Assembly: GCF_001456115.1 (NCBI RefSeq)
Contig: NZ_CP013264.1
Span: forward strand, 682,001 to 746,000
DNA: 64,000 nt
DNA from: Sphingobium baderi
Lineage (GTDB): Bacteria > Pseudomonadota > Alphaproteobacteria > Sphingomonadales > Sphingomonadaceae
Direction of reading: 5' to 3'
This document shows positions 37,490-46,615 of this stretch, in pieces. Each line of letters begins with the position of its first letter. Position 1 is the first letter of the stretch. Made by a program: the position numbers and the translations under genes. The notes under the pieces were generated by a model, which made no database searches, was not told where the DNA came from, and saw only the letters and a program-made list of their open reading frames with translations.

Positions 37490-38535
37490 CAGGCAGTCTC
37501 CCTTTCGCGCACATAGCTAATCAGCGCCGCGACATGGTCAATGGGCGTGTCGGGTAAAATGCCATGGCCCAGGTTCATGATATGCGGACGGTTCGCAAAG
37601 GCGGCGCGGATAATATCGACCGCCTGCTCCATCGCCTTGCCCCCCGCAATCAGGGCGAGCGGATCGAGATTGCCTTGCACCGGCAGTCCTTCCGGCAAGG
37701 CGCGGTCGGCCCAATGGGGATCGACCGTCTCATCGACGCCGACCGCATCGACGCCCGTGCCCCGCGCATAATCGGCGAGCTTCGCGCCCGCGCCCTTGGG
37801 AAAGCCGATCACCGGCACGTCCGGGTGCAGCGCCTTCACCTTTTCCACGATGCGGGCATTGGGCCCTATCACCCAGCGTTCGAATTGAAGCGGGGCCAGA
37901 CTGCCCGCCCAGCTGTCGAAAAGCTGCACCGCTTCCACCCCTGCCCTGATCTGGCCGTCGAGATAGACGACGGTGGCCTCTACGATGGCGTCGATGATCG
38001 CGCCGAAACGGGCCGGATCGGCATAGGCAAGGCGACGGGCCGCGCCTTGGTCCTTGCTGCCCTGCCCTGCCACCATATAGGTCGCAATGGTCCAGGGACT
38101 GCCTGCAAAGCCAAGGAATGTCACCGCAGGGTCCAGCGCCGCCTTCACTTGCCGCACAGTCTCGTAGACCGCTTCGAAACGCCCGAAATCGGGTTTCAGT
38201 GCCTCAAGGTCTGTTTCGGCGAGGATCGGCGCAAGCCGCGGTCCTTCCCCCGCTTCGAACCAGAGGTCCTGTCCCATGGCATAGGGCACGATCAAAATGT
38301 CGGAAAAGAGGATTGCGCCGTCGAAGCCAAAGCGGCGCAAAGGCTGGATTGTGACCTCCGCCGCCGCGCTGCTATCATAGACCAGTTCCAGAAAACCGCC
38401 CTTGTCCGCGCGCAAGGCGCGATATTCGGGTAGATAACGGCCTGCCTGGCGCATGAGCCACATGGGCGGGACGCTTTGACGCTCCCCTTTAAGGACCGCC
38501 AGCAAGGGCTTGGGCACGACTTGGAGACCGGACAT
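37489..38535 (-). CDS. hemE: Uroporphyrinogen decarboxylase
   Basis: A 348-aa HemE with PPMWLMRQAGRYLPEYR, FSDILIVPYAMGQ, GFAGSPWTIATYMV and NLGHGILPDTP. It decarboxylates uroporphyrinogen III to coproporphyrinogen III. Its ATG is embedded in the AT-rich edge of the replication origin, so the promoter must lie inside oriC, as known for Caulobacter hemE. Confidence 0.95.
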   Translation of the reverse strand: MSGLQVVPKPLLAVLKGERQSVPPMWLMRQAGRYLPEYRALRADKGGFLELVYDSSAAAEVTIQPLRRFGFDGAILFSDILIVPYAMGQDLWFEAGEGPRLAPILAETDLEALKPDFGRFEAVYETVRQVKAALDPAVTFLGFAGSPWTIATYMVAGQGSKDQGAARRLAYADPARFGAIIDAIVEATVVYLDGQIRAGVEAVQLFDSWAGSLAPLQFERWVIGPNARIVEKVKALHPDVPVIGFPKGAGAKLADYARGTGVDAVGVDETVDPHWADRALPEGLPVQGNLDPLALIAGGKAMEQAVDIIRAAFANRPHIMNLGHGILPDTPIDHVAALISYVRERETA

Positions 38536-38822
38536 ATATTCTCTTTATATATAGAGTCTGAAAGGATGATGGAGATAGATGGGCGGTTGGCAGCGGGGTT
38601 TATGCGCTATGCCCGGTTTTGCCAACAGCTTGACTCCATGGGGACATGCTTTCCCATCCGAGTCAGCGATCTTATCCCCATTACCCACAGGCTGTGGATG
38701 AAAAATCGGATCTGTTGAAGGGCTGTGCATAACTATCCGGCTATCGGGGAGCGATACGGAGAGGCGATTTCATCCCCATAGTGTCCCTTGCTTTATCCAC
38801 AGGACATCCACAGAGATATGCC
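38536..38822. other. Chromosomal replication origin (oriC)
   Basis: The 287-bp gap between divergent hemE and ppsR is the position of oriC in Caulobacter and relatives. Perfect DnaA boxes TTATNCACA occur at 38793-38801 (plus) and 38724-38732 (minus, TGTGCATAA). One-mismatch boxes lie at 38672-38680, 38681-38689 and 38693-38701, and a weaker one at 38804-38812. An AT-rich unwinding candidate (TATATTCTCTTTATATATAG) lies at the hemE end. GANTC sites occur near 38554, 38630 and 38660. No TTAA half-site of CtrA is present. Genes on both sides point away from it. Confidence 0.88.
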
Positions 38823-39653
38823 ATGACGCGCATCCATCTGCATCTTTTGTCGGATTCCACCGGGGAAACGCTGGAAAACATCGCCAAGGCAGCCATCGGC
38901 CTGTTCGAGAATGTGGAGGCGATCCGTCACTTCTGGCCGATGGTGCGGTCGGACGTCCATCTCGACCGGATCATGGAGGATATTGCGGCCAATCCGGGTC
39001 TCGTCCTCTTCACGCTTAACAATCATCAGCTCAGGCGCAGGCTGGAAACGCGCTGCCGGGCGCTGGGTCTGCCCCATGTCGCGGCGCTTGATACCGTGAC
39101 GGACGCGCTTTCGAACATATTGGGGCAGGAAACGCGCAACCGGCCGGGGCGCAAGCATATATTGGACGAAGCCTATTTCGCCCGGATCGAGGCGATCCAG
39201 TTCACTATCGCCCATGATGACGGCGTGGGACATGAAAATTGGGAGGAAGCCGACATCGTGCTGGCGGGTGTGTCGCGCGCGTCCAAGACGCCGACGTCCA
39301 TCTATCTCGCCAATCGCGGTTACAAGACAGCCAATATCCCATTGGTTCCTGAATCCCCGCCGCCGCGCAGCCTCTATTCGCTGCGGCATCCGATGGTCGT
39401 GGGATTGACCGTCAGCCCCGAACGGCTGGTGCAGATCCGCCGCAATCGTCTGCTTTCCCTGAATCAGGCGCCGGAGACGTCCTATGTCGATCTGGAAAAG
39501 GTTCAGGAGGAGCTATCCTTCGCCCGGCGCATGTTCGCGGACAATGGCTGGCCGGTGATCGACATGAGCCGCCGCTCCATCGAGGAAGCAGCCGCCGCCA
39601 TCATCAACCTGTTCAACGACCGCCTGCTGGCTGAGGGAGGAAGCGACGCATGA
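38823..39653 (+). CDS. ppsR: Pyruvate,phosphate dikinase / PEP synthase regulatory protein (DUF299)
   Basis: A 276-aa kinase-pyrophosphorylase. It has HLLSDSTGETL at the N-terminus and the P-loop-like GVSRASKTPTSIYLANRGYKTAN segment. It reversibly phosphorylates a Thr of PPDK or PEP synthase to control gluconeogenic flux. I start it at ATG 38823, just after the last DnaA box. It is the first gene right of oriC, as in Caulobacter. Which target enzyme it uses here is not visible. Confidence 0.9.
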   Translation: MTRIHLHLLSDSTGETLENIAKAAIGLFENVEAIRHFWPMVRSDVHLDRIMEDIAANPGLVLFTLNNHQLRRRLETRCRALGLPHVAALDTVTDALSNILGQETRNRPGRKHILDEAYFARIEAIQFTIAHDDGVGHENWEEADIVLAGVSRASKTPTSIYLANRGYKTANIPLVPESPPPRSLYSLRHPMVVGLTVSPERLVQIRRNRLLSLNQAPETSYVDLEKVQEELSFARRMFADNGWPVIDMSRRSIEEAAAAIINLFNDRLLAEGGSDA

Positions 39654-40243
39654 TCGTGCTGGCATCGCAAAGCGCAAGCCGAAGGGCGCTCCTCACCGCC
39701 GCGCAGGTGCCGTTCGAGGCGCTGTCTCCGGGCGTGGACGAGGATGCGGCGAAGGAAGCGCTGCGCGCCGATGGCCTGGATGCGCGGGCGCTGGCCGATG
39801 CGCTGGCGGAACTGAAGGCGCTGCGCGTGTCGCGGCGGGTGCCGGGCGCGCTGGTGCTGGGCTGCGACCAGACGCTGAGCCTCGATGGTGGCGCGATGAT
39901 CGACAAGGCGGTCGACCGCGCCGATGCCGAGCAGATATTGAAGCTGCTGTCGGGCCGGGTGCATCATCTCCACAGCGCGGCGGTGATCGTGCTCAATGGC
40001 GAGCCGATCTGGCGGCATGTCGAGCGGGTGCGGATGACGGTGCGGCCTTTATCCGAGCCTTTCATCCAGTCCTATCTCGATGCCGATTGGGAGGAATGTC
40101 GCTGGTGCGTCGGCTGCTACCGGATCGAAGGACCGGGCGCGCAGCTTTTCGCGAAGGTGGAGGGGAGCCAGTTCGCGATTCAGGGCCTGCCCTTGCTCCC
40201 TCTGCTTGACTTTCTGCGCGTGCGGGGCGTTCTGGCGGCATGA
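39650..40243 (+). CDS. maf: Maf-like nucleotide pyrophosphatase
   Basis: A 197-aa Maf protein with LASQSASRRALL and LGCDQTLSLDG. These house-cleaning enzymes hydrolyse modified or canonical NTPs (m7GTP, dTTP/UTP) to monophosphates. The subtype is not decided. ATG overlaps the ppsR stop and its own stop overlaps aroE (ATGA), showing tight coupling. Confidence 0.9.
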   Translation: MIVLASQSASRRALLTAAQVPFEALSPGVDEDAAKEALRADGLDARALADALAELKALRVSRRVPGALVLGCDQTLSLDGGAMIDKAVDRADAEQILKLLSGRVHHLHSAAVIVLNGEPIWRHVERVRMTVRPLSEPFIQSYLDADWEECRWCVGCYRIEGPGAQLFAKVEGSQFAIQGLPLLPLLDFLRVRGVLAA

Positions 40244-41064
40244 CCGACAAGCTCCCCTATGCCGAAGTGATCGGCGATCCGATCGCGCACAGCAAATCAC
40301 CGCTCATCCATAATTTCTGGCTGCAATCGCTGGAGATTGAGGCGGAATATCGCAAGACCCATGTGAAGCCCGACGGCCTCGCCGCCTATTTCCTGGAGCG
40401 GCGGGCCGACCCGGACTGGCTGGGGTGCAACGTCACCATCCCGCACAAGATCGCGGTGATGGACTATACCGACGATCCGGGCGGCGTGCGGGAGCGGATC
40501 GGGGCGATGAACACCATCGCCTGTGAAACCGGTGGGCCGCTGGTTGGCACCAATACCGATGCGGGCGGATTCCTCCAGCCCTTGCTGCGCGACAAGTGGA
40601 AGGGGCAGAGCGCCGTCCTCGTCGGCGCGGGCGGCGCGGCGCGGGCGATCCTGTTCGCGCTGGCCAGTCTGGGTGTGATGGACATCGCTGTCATGGTGCG
40701 CGATCCGGCCAAAGGGCAGGCGCTGCTCGACCGCACCGGGATCAAGGGCGAGGTGATCGGTATGGACCGTCCTCTCCCTCCTGCCGATCTTCTGGTGAAC
40801 AGCAGCCCGCTCGGCATGGTGGGGCAGCCGCCGCTGGAACTGGATCTTGCGCCCCTGCCGGACAGCGCGACCGTCTATGACATCGTCTACGCGCCGCTGG
40901 AGACGGACTTGCTGAAAGCCGCGCGGGCGCGGGGCCTCAAGACTCTGGACGGCCTTGAAATGCTGATCGGGCAGGCGGCTCTGGCCTTCGACATTTTTTT
41001 CGACGCGCAGGCCCCGCGAGAGAGGGACGAGGAACTGCGCGCCCTGCTGCTCGCGGCGGATTGA
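40240..41064 (+). CDS. aroE: Shikimate dehydrogenase
   Basis: A 274-aa AroE. Shikimate-binding GDPIAHSKSPLIHN, catalytic Lys in NVTIPHKIAVM, NTDAGGF, NADP loop GAGGAARAI and NSSPLGMVG are all present. It reduces 3-dehydroshikimate in aromatic amino acid synthesis. Confidence 0.95.
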   Translation: MTDKLPYAEVIGDPIAHSKSPLIHNFWLQSLEIEAEYRKTHVKPDGLAAYFLERRADPDWLGCNVTIPHKIAVMDYTDDPGGVRERIGAMNTIACETGGPLVGTNTDAGGFLQPLLRDKWKGQSAVLVGAGGAARAILFALASLGVMDIAVMVRDPAKGQALLDRTGIKGEVIGMDRPLPPADLLVNSSPLGMVGQPPLELDLAPLPDSATVYDIVYAPLETDLLKAARARGLKTLDGLEMLIGQAALAFDIFFDAQAPRERDEELRALLLAAD

Positions 41065-41074
41065 TGGGCGATTC

Positions 41075-41668
41075 ATGAAGGTCTACGGCCTCACCGGCTC
41101 CATCGGCATGGGCAAGTCCGCCGTCGCCGCCATGCTGCGGCGCGAGGGCGTGCCAGTCTTCGACGCCGACGCGGAAGTGCACCGCCTGCAAGGACCGGGC
41201 GGCAAGCTCCTCCCCGCGATCGAGGCGCGCTTTCCCGGCGCCACCGGCCCCATGGGCGTGGACCGGGCGAAGCTGGGCGCAGCGGTGTTCGGTCATCCCC
41301 AGGCATTGAAGGCGCTGGAGGCGATCGTCCATCCGGCGGTGCAGGAAGAAAGGATTCGCTTCCTGCGCGAAAATCGCTCTCGCGCTTTTGTCGTGCTGGA
41401 TATCCCGCTGCTGTTCGAAAAAGGTTGGGACCGCAGGCTCCATGGCGTGATCGTCGTCACCGCGCCGGCATGGAAGCAGCGCAGGCGCGTGCTCGCCCGG
41501 CCCGGCATGACGGTGGCGAAATTCCGGAAAATCCTGCATTTGCAGACGCCTGACGTGGAAAAAAGGCTGCGGGCGGACCATATCATCCATACCGGCACCA
41601 CATTTGCCGACACCAGGGCACAGGTCAGGCGTCTGGTCGCTTGCCTTGGCGCGAAGACAGGCAGATAG
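41075..41668 (+). CDS. coaE: Dephospho-CoA kinase
   Basis: A 197-aa CoaE with P-loop LTGSIGMGKSAVA, the substrate-binding FDADAEVHRL and LDIPLLFE. It makes the last step of CoA synthesis. Start 10 bp after aroE. Confidence 0.94.
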   Translation: MKVYGLTGSIGMGKSAVAAMLRREGVPVFDADAEVHRLQGPGGKLLPAIEARFPGATGPMGVDRAKLGAAVFGHPQALKALEAIVHPAVQEERIRFLRENRSRAFVVLDIPLLFEKGWDRRLHGVIVVTAPAWKQRRRVLARPGMTVAKFRKILHLQTPDVEKRLRADHIIHTGTTFADTRAQVRRLVACLGAKTGR

Positions 41669-41697
41669 TGGTGGACGCAGATTCGGTTAAGAGGGCG

Positions 41698-42399
41698 ATG
41701 CGCGAAATCATTTTCGATACCGAAACCACAGGATTCGACCCCGCATCAGGCGATCGGCTGGTCGAGATCGGATGTATAGAACTCCTGAACCGGGTGCCCA
41801 GCGGCCGCACCTTCCACGCTTATTACAACCCGCAACGTGCCATGCCCGCGGCGGCTGAGGCCGTGCACGGCCTTTCCGATATTTTTCTGTCGGACAAGCC
41901 ACTCTTTGCAAGCGGGGTTGAGGAACTGCTCGCCTTTCTGGAAGACAGCCATCTGGTCGCGCATAATGCGCGCTTCGATTTCGGCTTCCTCAACCATGAA
42001 CTGCGCCTGTGCGGGCGGGCGGAAGTGTCGATGGACCGCATGATCGACACGGTCGCCATCGCACGGCAGCTTCACCCCGGCGCCAAGCACAGCCTGGATG
42101 CGCTCTGCACTCGCTACGGCATCGACCGCAGCCATCGCATCAAGCATGGCGCGCTGCTCGACGCGGAATTGCTGGCCCAGCTTTACATCGAACTGACCGG
42201 GGGCCGTCAGATCGGCCTTGGTCTTGCACAGGAGGAAGCGAAAGACACTATCCGGGCGGAACTGGCGGAAAATGCCGCCGTTCGGCCAGTACGTCCCGCG
42301 CGCGTCTTTCAGGCAAGCGCGGAGGAGCTGGAACGGCATGCTGCGTTCATTGCGACGTTGGACAAGCCGCTCTGGCTCGATGAGGCGGAGGCGGCCTGA
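41698..42399 (+). CDS. dnaQ: DNA polymerase III epsilon subunit (proofreading exonuclease)
   Basis: A 233-aa DEDDh exonuclease: IIFDTETTGFDP (Exo I, Asp-x-Glu), HNARFDFGFL (Exo II) and HGALLDAELLAQLY (Exo III). The C-terminal tail after about residue 180 should bind the polymerase alpha subunit. Start ATG 41698 (MREIIFD). Its position in the oriC-proximal block matches alphaproteobacterial gene order. Confidence 0.94.
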   Translation: MREIIFDTETTGFDPASGDRLVEIGCIELLNRVPSGRTFHAYYNPQRAMPAAAEAVHGLSDIFLSDKPLFASGVEELLAFLEDSHLVAHNARFDFGFLNHELRLCGRAEVSMDRMIDTVAIARQLHPGAKHSLDALCTRYGIDRSHRIKHGALLDAELLAQLYIELTGGRQIGLGLAQEEAKDTIRAELAENAAVRPVRPARVFQASAEELERHAAFIATLDKPLWLDEAEAA

Positions 42400-42472
42400 C
42401 CGGGCCTGTTCCTTCGTTTCACGCCAACCGGGCCGCTCGTCCCGCGACCCGGCAAGAATAAGGAGAAGGCAT

Positions 42473-43060
42473 ATGGACATTCGGGTTTCCGGGCATCAGG
42501 TCGATACGGGCGACGCGCTCAAGCAGCATGTCACGACCCGGCTCGAAGCGGTGGCCGAGAAGTATTTTTCCCGCACCCTTTCGGCCCATGTGACATTCCG
42601 TCCCGCGCCGCATGGCGCCTTCCACTGCGATATTGTCTGCCATGTCATGACCGGCCTGATCCTGAAGGGTTCGGGCGAGGCGCAGGAAGCGCATCCTGCC
42701 TTCGATCAGGCGGCGGAGCGGATCGAAAAGCAATTGCGCCGCTATCTGCGCCGGCTGAAGGACCGTCATGCTCAGGCCGCCGCCGCCGAAGCGGAGCGGG
42801 TGAATGGATTGGATGGTCTGGACGGTGCGGGCTACACCATCTTCGCTTCGGTGAAGGATGAGGAGGAACCGGCCGAAGCACCGCTGATCGTGGCAGAAAC
42901 GCGGGTCGACATCCCCGAAGCCAGCGTGTCGGACGCGGTGATGATGCTGGACTTGCGTAATACCAACGCGCTGCTGTTTCTCAATGCGGGAACGGCGGCC
43001 TATAACATGGTCTATCGCCGTCAGGACGGCACGATCGGCTGGGTCGAGCCGCGCGGCTGA
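42473..43060 (+). CDS. hpf: Long-form ribosome hibernation promoting factor
   Basis: A 195-aa HPF. The N-terminal S30AE domain (DIRVSGHQVDTGDALKQHV) binds the ribosomal A/P sites; the C-terminal tail (VSDAVMMLDLRNTNALLFLN) is the dimerisation domain of long HPF that makes 100S ribosomes. AAGGAGAAGG sits just before ATG 42473. It precedes ptsN, an association also found in rpoN operons, but rpoN is absent here. Confidence 0.92.
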   Translation: MDIRVSGHQVDTGDALKQHVTTRLEAVAEKYFSRTLSAHVTFRPAPHGAFHCDIVCHVMTGLILKGSGEAQEAHPAFDQAAERIEKQLRRYLRRLKDRHAQAAAAEAERVNGLDGLDGAGYTIFASVKDEEEPAEAPLIVAETRVDIPEASVSDAVMMLDLRNTNALLFLNAGTAAYNMVYRRQDGTIGWVEPRG

Positions 43061-43198
43061 CTCCTGAATGATCCGGCCCCGTCTCGGGGCGCAGGTTGAC
43101 CTGGTCCGCCATGCGCCCTATGGGGCCGGACTTTACTGATCCGGTTCGTGCATATTTCCCACATGGTTGAAGCGCGGCCCGGTGGTTCCGGATTGGAC

Positions 43199-43666
43199 AT
43201 GGTTCATTTCAACGACATCCTTTCGCCCAAGGCGCTCGCAACGGGTCTGACGGCGAACGGCAAGAAACAGTTGTTTCAGAAGATCGCGGTGCTGGCGGCG
43301 GATGCCTATGGCCTGGACGCGGAGCATGTGGCCGAAGCCCTGTTTGAGCGTGAAAAGCTGGGATCGACCGGCTTTGGCGGCGGCGTGGCCATTCCCCATG
43401 CGAAGATCGCGAATCTGCAGAAGATGTGCGGCATAGTCGTATTGGTCGACCCGCCGGTGGCGTTCGAGGCGGTGGACGATGCGCCGGTCGACGTCGTCTT
43501 TGCACTGCTCTCGCCCGTCGACAGCGGCGCGGAGCATTTGAAGACGCTGGCGCGGGTGTCGCGCTATCTGCGCGATGACGGTCAGGTGACGCGCTTGCGC
43601 GGCGCGGGATCGGCGGAGGCGCTCTACGCCCTGCTGGCCGGTGGCGAGGCGCGTGACGCAGCCTGA
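43199..43666 (+). CDS. ptsN: PTS IIA-like nitrogen regulatory protein
   Basis: A 155-aa EIIA-Ntr with the phospho-His loop GGVAIPHAKI. It is the terminal phosphoacceptor of the nitrogen PTS, affecting potassium, stringent response and polymer metabolism. I start it at ATG 43199 (MVHFNDIL); ATG 43163 is possible. The hpf-ptsN gap of 138 bp has a small hairpin GCCCCG-TCT-CGGGGC at 43076-43090. Confidence 0.92.
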   Translation: MVHFNDILSPKALATGLTANGKKQLFQKIAVLAADAYGLDAEHVAEALFEREKLGSTGFGGGVAIPHAKIANLQKMCGIVVLVDPPVAFEAVDDAPVDVVFALLSPVDSGAEHLKTLARVSRYLRDDGQVTRLRGAGSAEALYALLAGGEARDAA

Positions 43667-43670
43667 GTCG

Positions 43671-44123
43671 ATGCCCGGCGCGAGCGGCGAAGCCGCGCAT
43701 TTCCGCGCGTTGGAGAATCTCTATCGTTCGGCGCCGATCAACCGGATGTTCCGGTCTGATCTGCAAATCCTCGAAGCGGGACGGTCGATCATCGAATTCG
43801 ATGTCGACGAAGGACAATTCCATGCGGCGGGCGCTGTTCATGGCACCGTCTATTTCAAGATGCTGGACGATGCGGCCTTCTATGCCGCCAACAGTCTGGT
43901 CAGCGATCGTTTCCTGCTGACCACGGCGTTCAACCTGCTGTTCACGCGGCCCATCCATCCCGGCCGCATCCGGGCCGAAGGCCGCTGGATCAGCGGCAAG
44001 CGCCGCGTCTATGTCGCGGAAGCCAGCCTCGTCGATTCCGATGGTGAGGAAGTGGGCCGGGGCACGGGCACCTTCATGCGCTCGCAATATCCGCTCTCCT
44101 CCCTGCCCGGCTATGCCGGCTGA
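43671..44123 (+). CDS. PaaI-like hotdog-fold thioesterase
   Basis: A 150-aa hotdog protein with the AAGAVHGTVYFKMLDDAAFY helix carrying the catalytic Asp, and a TAFNLLFTRPIHPG strand. Members hydrolyse acyl- or aryl-CoA thioesters. Start choice is uncertain: ATG 43671 lies 4 bp after the ptsN stop, while GTG 43653 or 43641 would overlap ptsN. Its stop overlaps the next gene. Confidence 0.8.
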   Translation: MPGASGEAAHFRALENLYRSAPINRMFRSDLQILEAGRSIIEFDVDEGQFHAAGAVHGTVYFKMLDDAAFYAANSLVSDRFLLTTAFNLLFTRPIHPGRIRAEGRWISGKRRVYVAEASLVDSDGEEVGRGTGTFMRSQYPLSSLPGYAG

Positions 44124-44454
44124 CCGGCTTACAAGCGCGCTGCTGGTCGGCGTGCTGGTGCGGCGGGCGGCGGCGGCGGGCGGCTTTGCCACCGTGCTGG
44201 TGAAGGGGGACGCAACCAGCGGCGTCATCCTGATCCAGGCTTTGGAAAGAGGACAGGAAAACGGCCTTTTCGAACGGGTGCCCGACTATGCCGGTGGCTA
44301 TCGATTCGCTGCCTGCGGTCCCGCGCCGGATAAGGGCCGGGAAGCGCTCGCACAATATATTGAGCGCCGCCGCCGGTCTGACCCCGATCTGTGGATAATC
44401 GAACTTGATATCGCGGATGCGGAACGATTCGCCGCTGAAACGATCTGTTCATGA
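44113..44454 (+). CDS. DUF1491-family protein
   Basis: A 113-aa small cytosolic protein found mainly in alphaproteobacteria. Conserved blocks are LLVGVLVRRAAAAGGFATVL, SGVILIQALERG and RRRRSDPDLWIIELDI. Function is unknown. It overlaps the thioesterase by 11 bp, so the two are translated together. Confidence 0.8.
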   Translation: MPADRLTSALLVGVLVRRAAAAGGFATVLVKGDATSGVILIQALERGQENGLFERVPDYAGGYRFAACGPAPDKGREALAQYIERRRRSDPDLWIIELDIADAERFAAETICS

Positions 44455-44631
44455 TTGACTAACCTTGTGCGCGCGGGCAGAGGCCCCCGACGCTTGTTGA
44501 ACGCGCAGGTTGCCGTGGCCGTCCAGGGGGGACGAACAGGGTAAACACGCAGACGGGGGGCGGCCGGACGTCTCAGAATATCGGGTTTAAACGGACGTTT
44601 CAGGCCAATAACCGCACGTTTTTGAGATGTA

Positions 44632-45294
44632 ATGAGTTTTCGTCTGAAGGCCGCGATCATTGCGGCGTTTGCCTTGTCCACCGCCGCAGCGGTCACGGCT
44701 TCCGATATGTCCTCCGCCAGTGAGGCTATCTCGTCCACCGGAACTCTTCCCACGGACTCCGCGCTGAATACAGCGCCTTCGGCTGGGCAGAAGCCCGCCG
44801 TCATCTTTGCCGCGCCGCGCGAAATCGCGCAGCCGCTGGCTTCCGATACAACACCCTATTCCACCGATGGTTCCTCCAAGGGCTACAGCCTGGCCGCTCT
44901 GGTCGACGCCCATGGCCCGGCGGAAGCCCTGGAAGGCGACATGAAGTGTCTGGCCGGGGCCGTCTATTTCGAATCCAAGGGCGAAAGCCTGGAAGGCCAG
45001 CTGGCCGTTGCGCGCGTCGTCATCAATCGCGCCAAATCGGGTCGCTTCGCCAACAGCCTGTGCGGCGTCGTCTATCAGCCCAGCCAGTTCAGCTTCGTGC
45101 GTGGCGGCTCCATGCCCGCGATCCCCGAGGCGAGCGAAAGCTGGCGCGAAGCCGTGGCGATCGCCCAGATCGCGATGGAAGATAGCTGGGACAGCAAGGC
45201 GGAAGGCGCGCTCTTCTTCCACGCCCGCCGCGTTTCGCCGGGCTGGGGCAAGGCGAAGCTGGCGTCGATCGACAATCATATTTTCTACCGCTGA
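44632..45294 (+). CDS. Cell wall hydrolase, SleB-type domain
   Basis: A 220-aa exported protein. An N-terminal hydrophobic segment (LKAAIIAAFALSTAAAVTAS) is followed by a Ser/Thr/Pro-rich linker. The Hydrolase_2 domain (about 100-220) contains CLAGAVYFESKGESLEGQ with its catalytic Glu and VVYQPSQFSFV. SleB-type domains are lytic transglycosylase-like enzymes; in non-sporulating alphaproteobacteria they remodel peptidoglycan. A clear terminator follows. Confidence 0.88.
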   Translation: MSFRLKAAIIAAFALSTAAAVTASDMSSASEAISSTGTLPTDSALNTAPSAGQKPAVIFAAPREIAQPLASDTTPYSTDGSSKGYSLAALVDAHGPAEALEGDMKCLAGAVYFESKGESLEGQLAVARVVINRAKSGRFANSLCGVVYQPSQFSFVRGGSMPAIPEASESWREAVAIAQIAMEDSWDSKAEGALFFHARRVSPGWGKAKLASIDNHIFYR

Positions 45295-45317
45295 GTCCTT
45301 TCAGCAGGAAGATGCAT

Positions 45318-45354
45318 GGCCGATTCGGGACGAAGCGTTCCGAATCGGCCTTTT
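45318..45354 (+). terminator. Intrinsic terminator after the cell wall hydrolase
   Basis: An 11-bp perfect stem (GGCCGATTCGG / CCGAATCGGCC) with an 11-nt loop is followed by TTTT, 24 bp after the stop codon. Confidence 0.85.
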
Positions 45355-45386
45355 CATATGTTCATGACTTGTTCTAAAGATCGGGC

Positions 45387-45884
45387 ATGAACGACATGGC
45401 CGCCAATGACAGCTGTTCTCCGCTGACCGACGGCACGGCGCTGGCCGTGGCGCGCGGGACGCTGCGTCTTTTCTTCCGACATGACATGAGCGGCATATTG
45501 GAAGTGCCGCTGCCCAACGGCCGCCGCGCCGACATCATGGCGCTCGATGGAGCCGGACGCATCACCATCGTGGAGATCAAGTGCAGCCGCGCCGATCTGT
45601 TGGGTGACATGAAATGGCCGGATTATTTCGACTATTGCGACCGTTTCTATTGGGCTGTGCCGTCGGGCTTCGACCTGTCGCTGTTCGACAGCGAGGCATT
45701 GTGGCCGTCGCGCACGGGCCTCATCGTCGCCGATCAATATGATGCCGAACTGCTCCGCCCCGCCCCTATAGAGGCGCTGGCTGCGGCGCGGCGCAAGGCG
45801 GAGACGTTGCGCTTTGCCCGGCGCGCGGCGCGGCGGCTGACCGCGCTGGCCGATCCCGACCATGCGGCGGAGATCGGCTGGTAA
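45387..45884 (+). CDS. mmcB: MmcB-family DNA repair protein
   Basis: A 165-aa alphaproteobacterial protein. It has a PD-(D/E)xK nuclease-like pattern: RADIMALDGAG (Asp49), then IVEIKCSRADLLGD (Glu63-x-Lys65), then DYCDRFYWAV. In Caulobacter MmcB is an SOS-related factor needed for mitomycin C tolerance. No clear LexA box (GTTC-N7-GTTC) was seen upstream. Confidence 0.88.
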   Translation: MNDMAANDSCSPLTDGTALAVARGTLRLFFRHDMSGILEVPLPNGRRADIMALDGAGRITIVEIKCSRADLLGDMKWPDYFDYCDRFYWAVPSGFDLSLFDSEALWPSRTGLIVADQYDAELLRPAPIEALAAARRKAETLRFARRAARRLTALADPDHAAEIGW

Positions 45885-45938
45885 CGGCTAGGGCCATTCG
45901 CCTTTCGCAACCCGCTAGAACTGAATGGCGATTTGGCC

Positions 45939-46556
45939 TTAGCGGAACACCGGTCCCTGCACCGGTCCGCTGGGCGCCGTGCTCTTGGGCTTGGCGCTGT
46001 CGAGTGCTTCGACCAGGCCCGGCGTGCGGCCGTCGCGCTTCGCATAGTCCCGCGCCGACATGCCCGCCAGCGTATCGCGCCGGTCGGGATTGGCGCCCTG
46101 CGCCACGAGCAGGCGGACCAGCGCCACATCGCGCAACTGCACCGCGCGGATCAGGGGCGTTTCGCCGCTGCTGTTGGTCTTGTCGACCTGCGCCCCGAAC
46201 GACAGCAAGGTCCGCACGCCTTCCTCGAATCGGGCCTGCACGGCGTCCATCAGGGGGGTGTTGCCCTGATTGTCGGTCAGGTTGGGATTGGCGTCCTTCG
46301 ACAGCAGGAAGCTCAGCCATGTATTGTCGCGCCGGGCGACGACCAGATGCAGCGCGGTTTCCCCGGTGGTCACGTCGCGGCTGTTGACGATGGTCGATCC
46401 GGGCTTTTGCATCAGGTCCATCGCCTTCTGCCCGTCCACATCCTTGACCGCTTTCAGGAAGTTGTAGGCGTCCGAAAACTGCGCCTGCGCCGCCGTCGGG
46501 GACAGCATCGCCAAGGCCAGCGCCGCGCCGCGCACACTCCAAAACCGTCTCTTCAT
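45939..46556 (-). CDS. Secreted ankyrin-repeat protein
   Basis: A 205-aa protein with signal peptide (MKRRFWSVRGAALALAM, cleavage at AQAQF). Four ankyrin repeats follow, each with a G-x-TPL/TAL core (GETALHLVV, GNTPLMDAV, GETPLIRAV, GMSARDYAK). Ankyrins mediate protein contacts; a periplasmic partner is unknown. It is divergent from the SCO gene. Confidence 0.86.
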   Translation of the reverse strand: MKRRFWSVRGAALALAMLSPTAAQAQFSDAYNFLKAVKDVDGQKAMDLMQKPGSTIVNSRDVTTGETALHLVVARRDNTWLSFLLSKDANPNLTDNQGNTPLMDAVQARFEEGVRTLLSFGAQVDKTNSSGETPLIRAVQLRDVALVRLLVAQGANPDRRDTLAGMSARDYAKRDGRTPGLVEALDSAKPKSTAPSGPVQGPVFR

Positions 46557-46615
46557 GCTGTCACGCCCCGTTGGATTTGCAAATGCGGCCTTAGCAGGGC
46601 ATGGCTGGCGGTGCC

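Noticed and set aside
45340..45400. LexA-like GTTC box before mmcB
   Set aside because: Only one half-site (TTGTTCT) is present; the second GTTC at the right spacing is missing.
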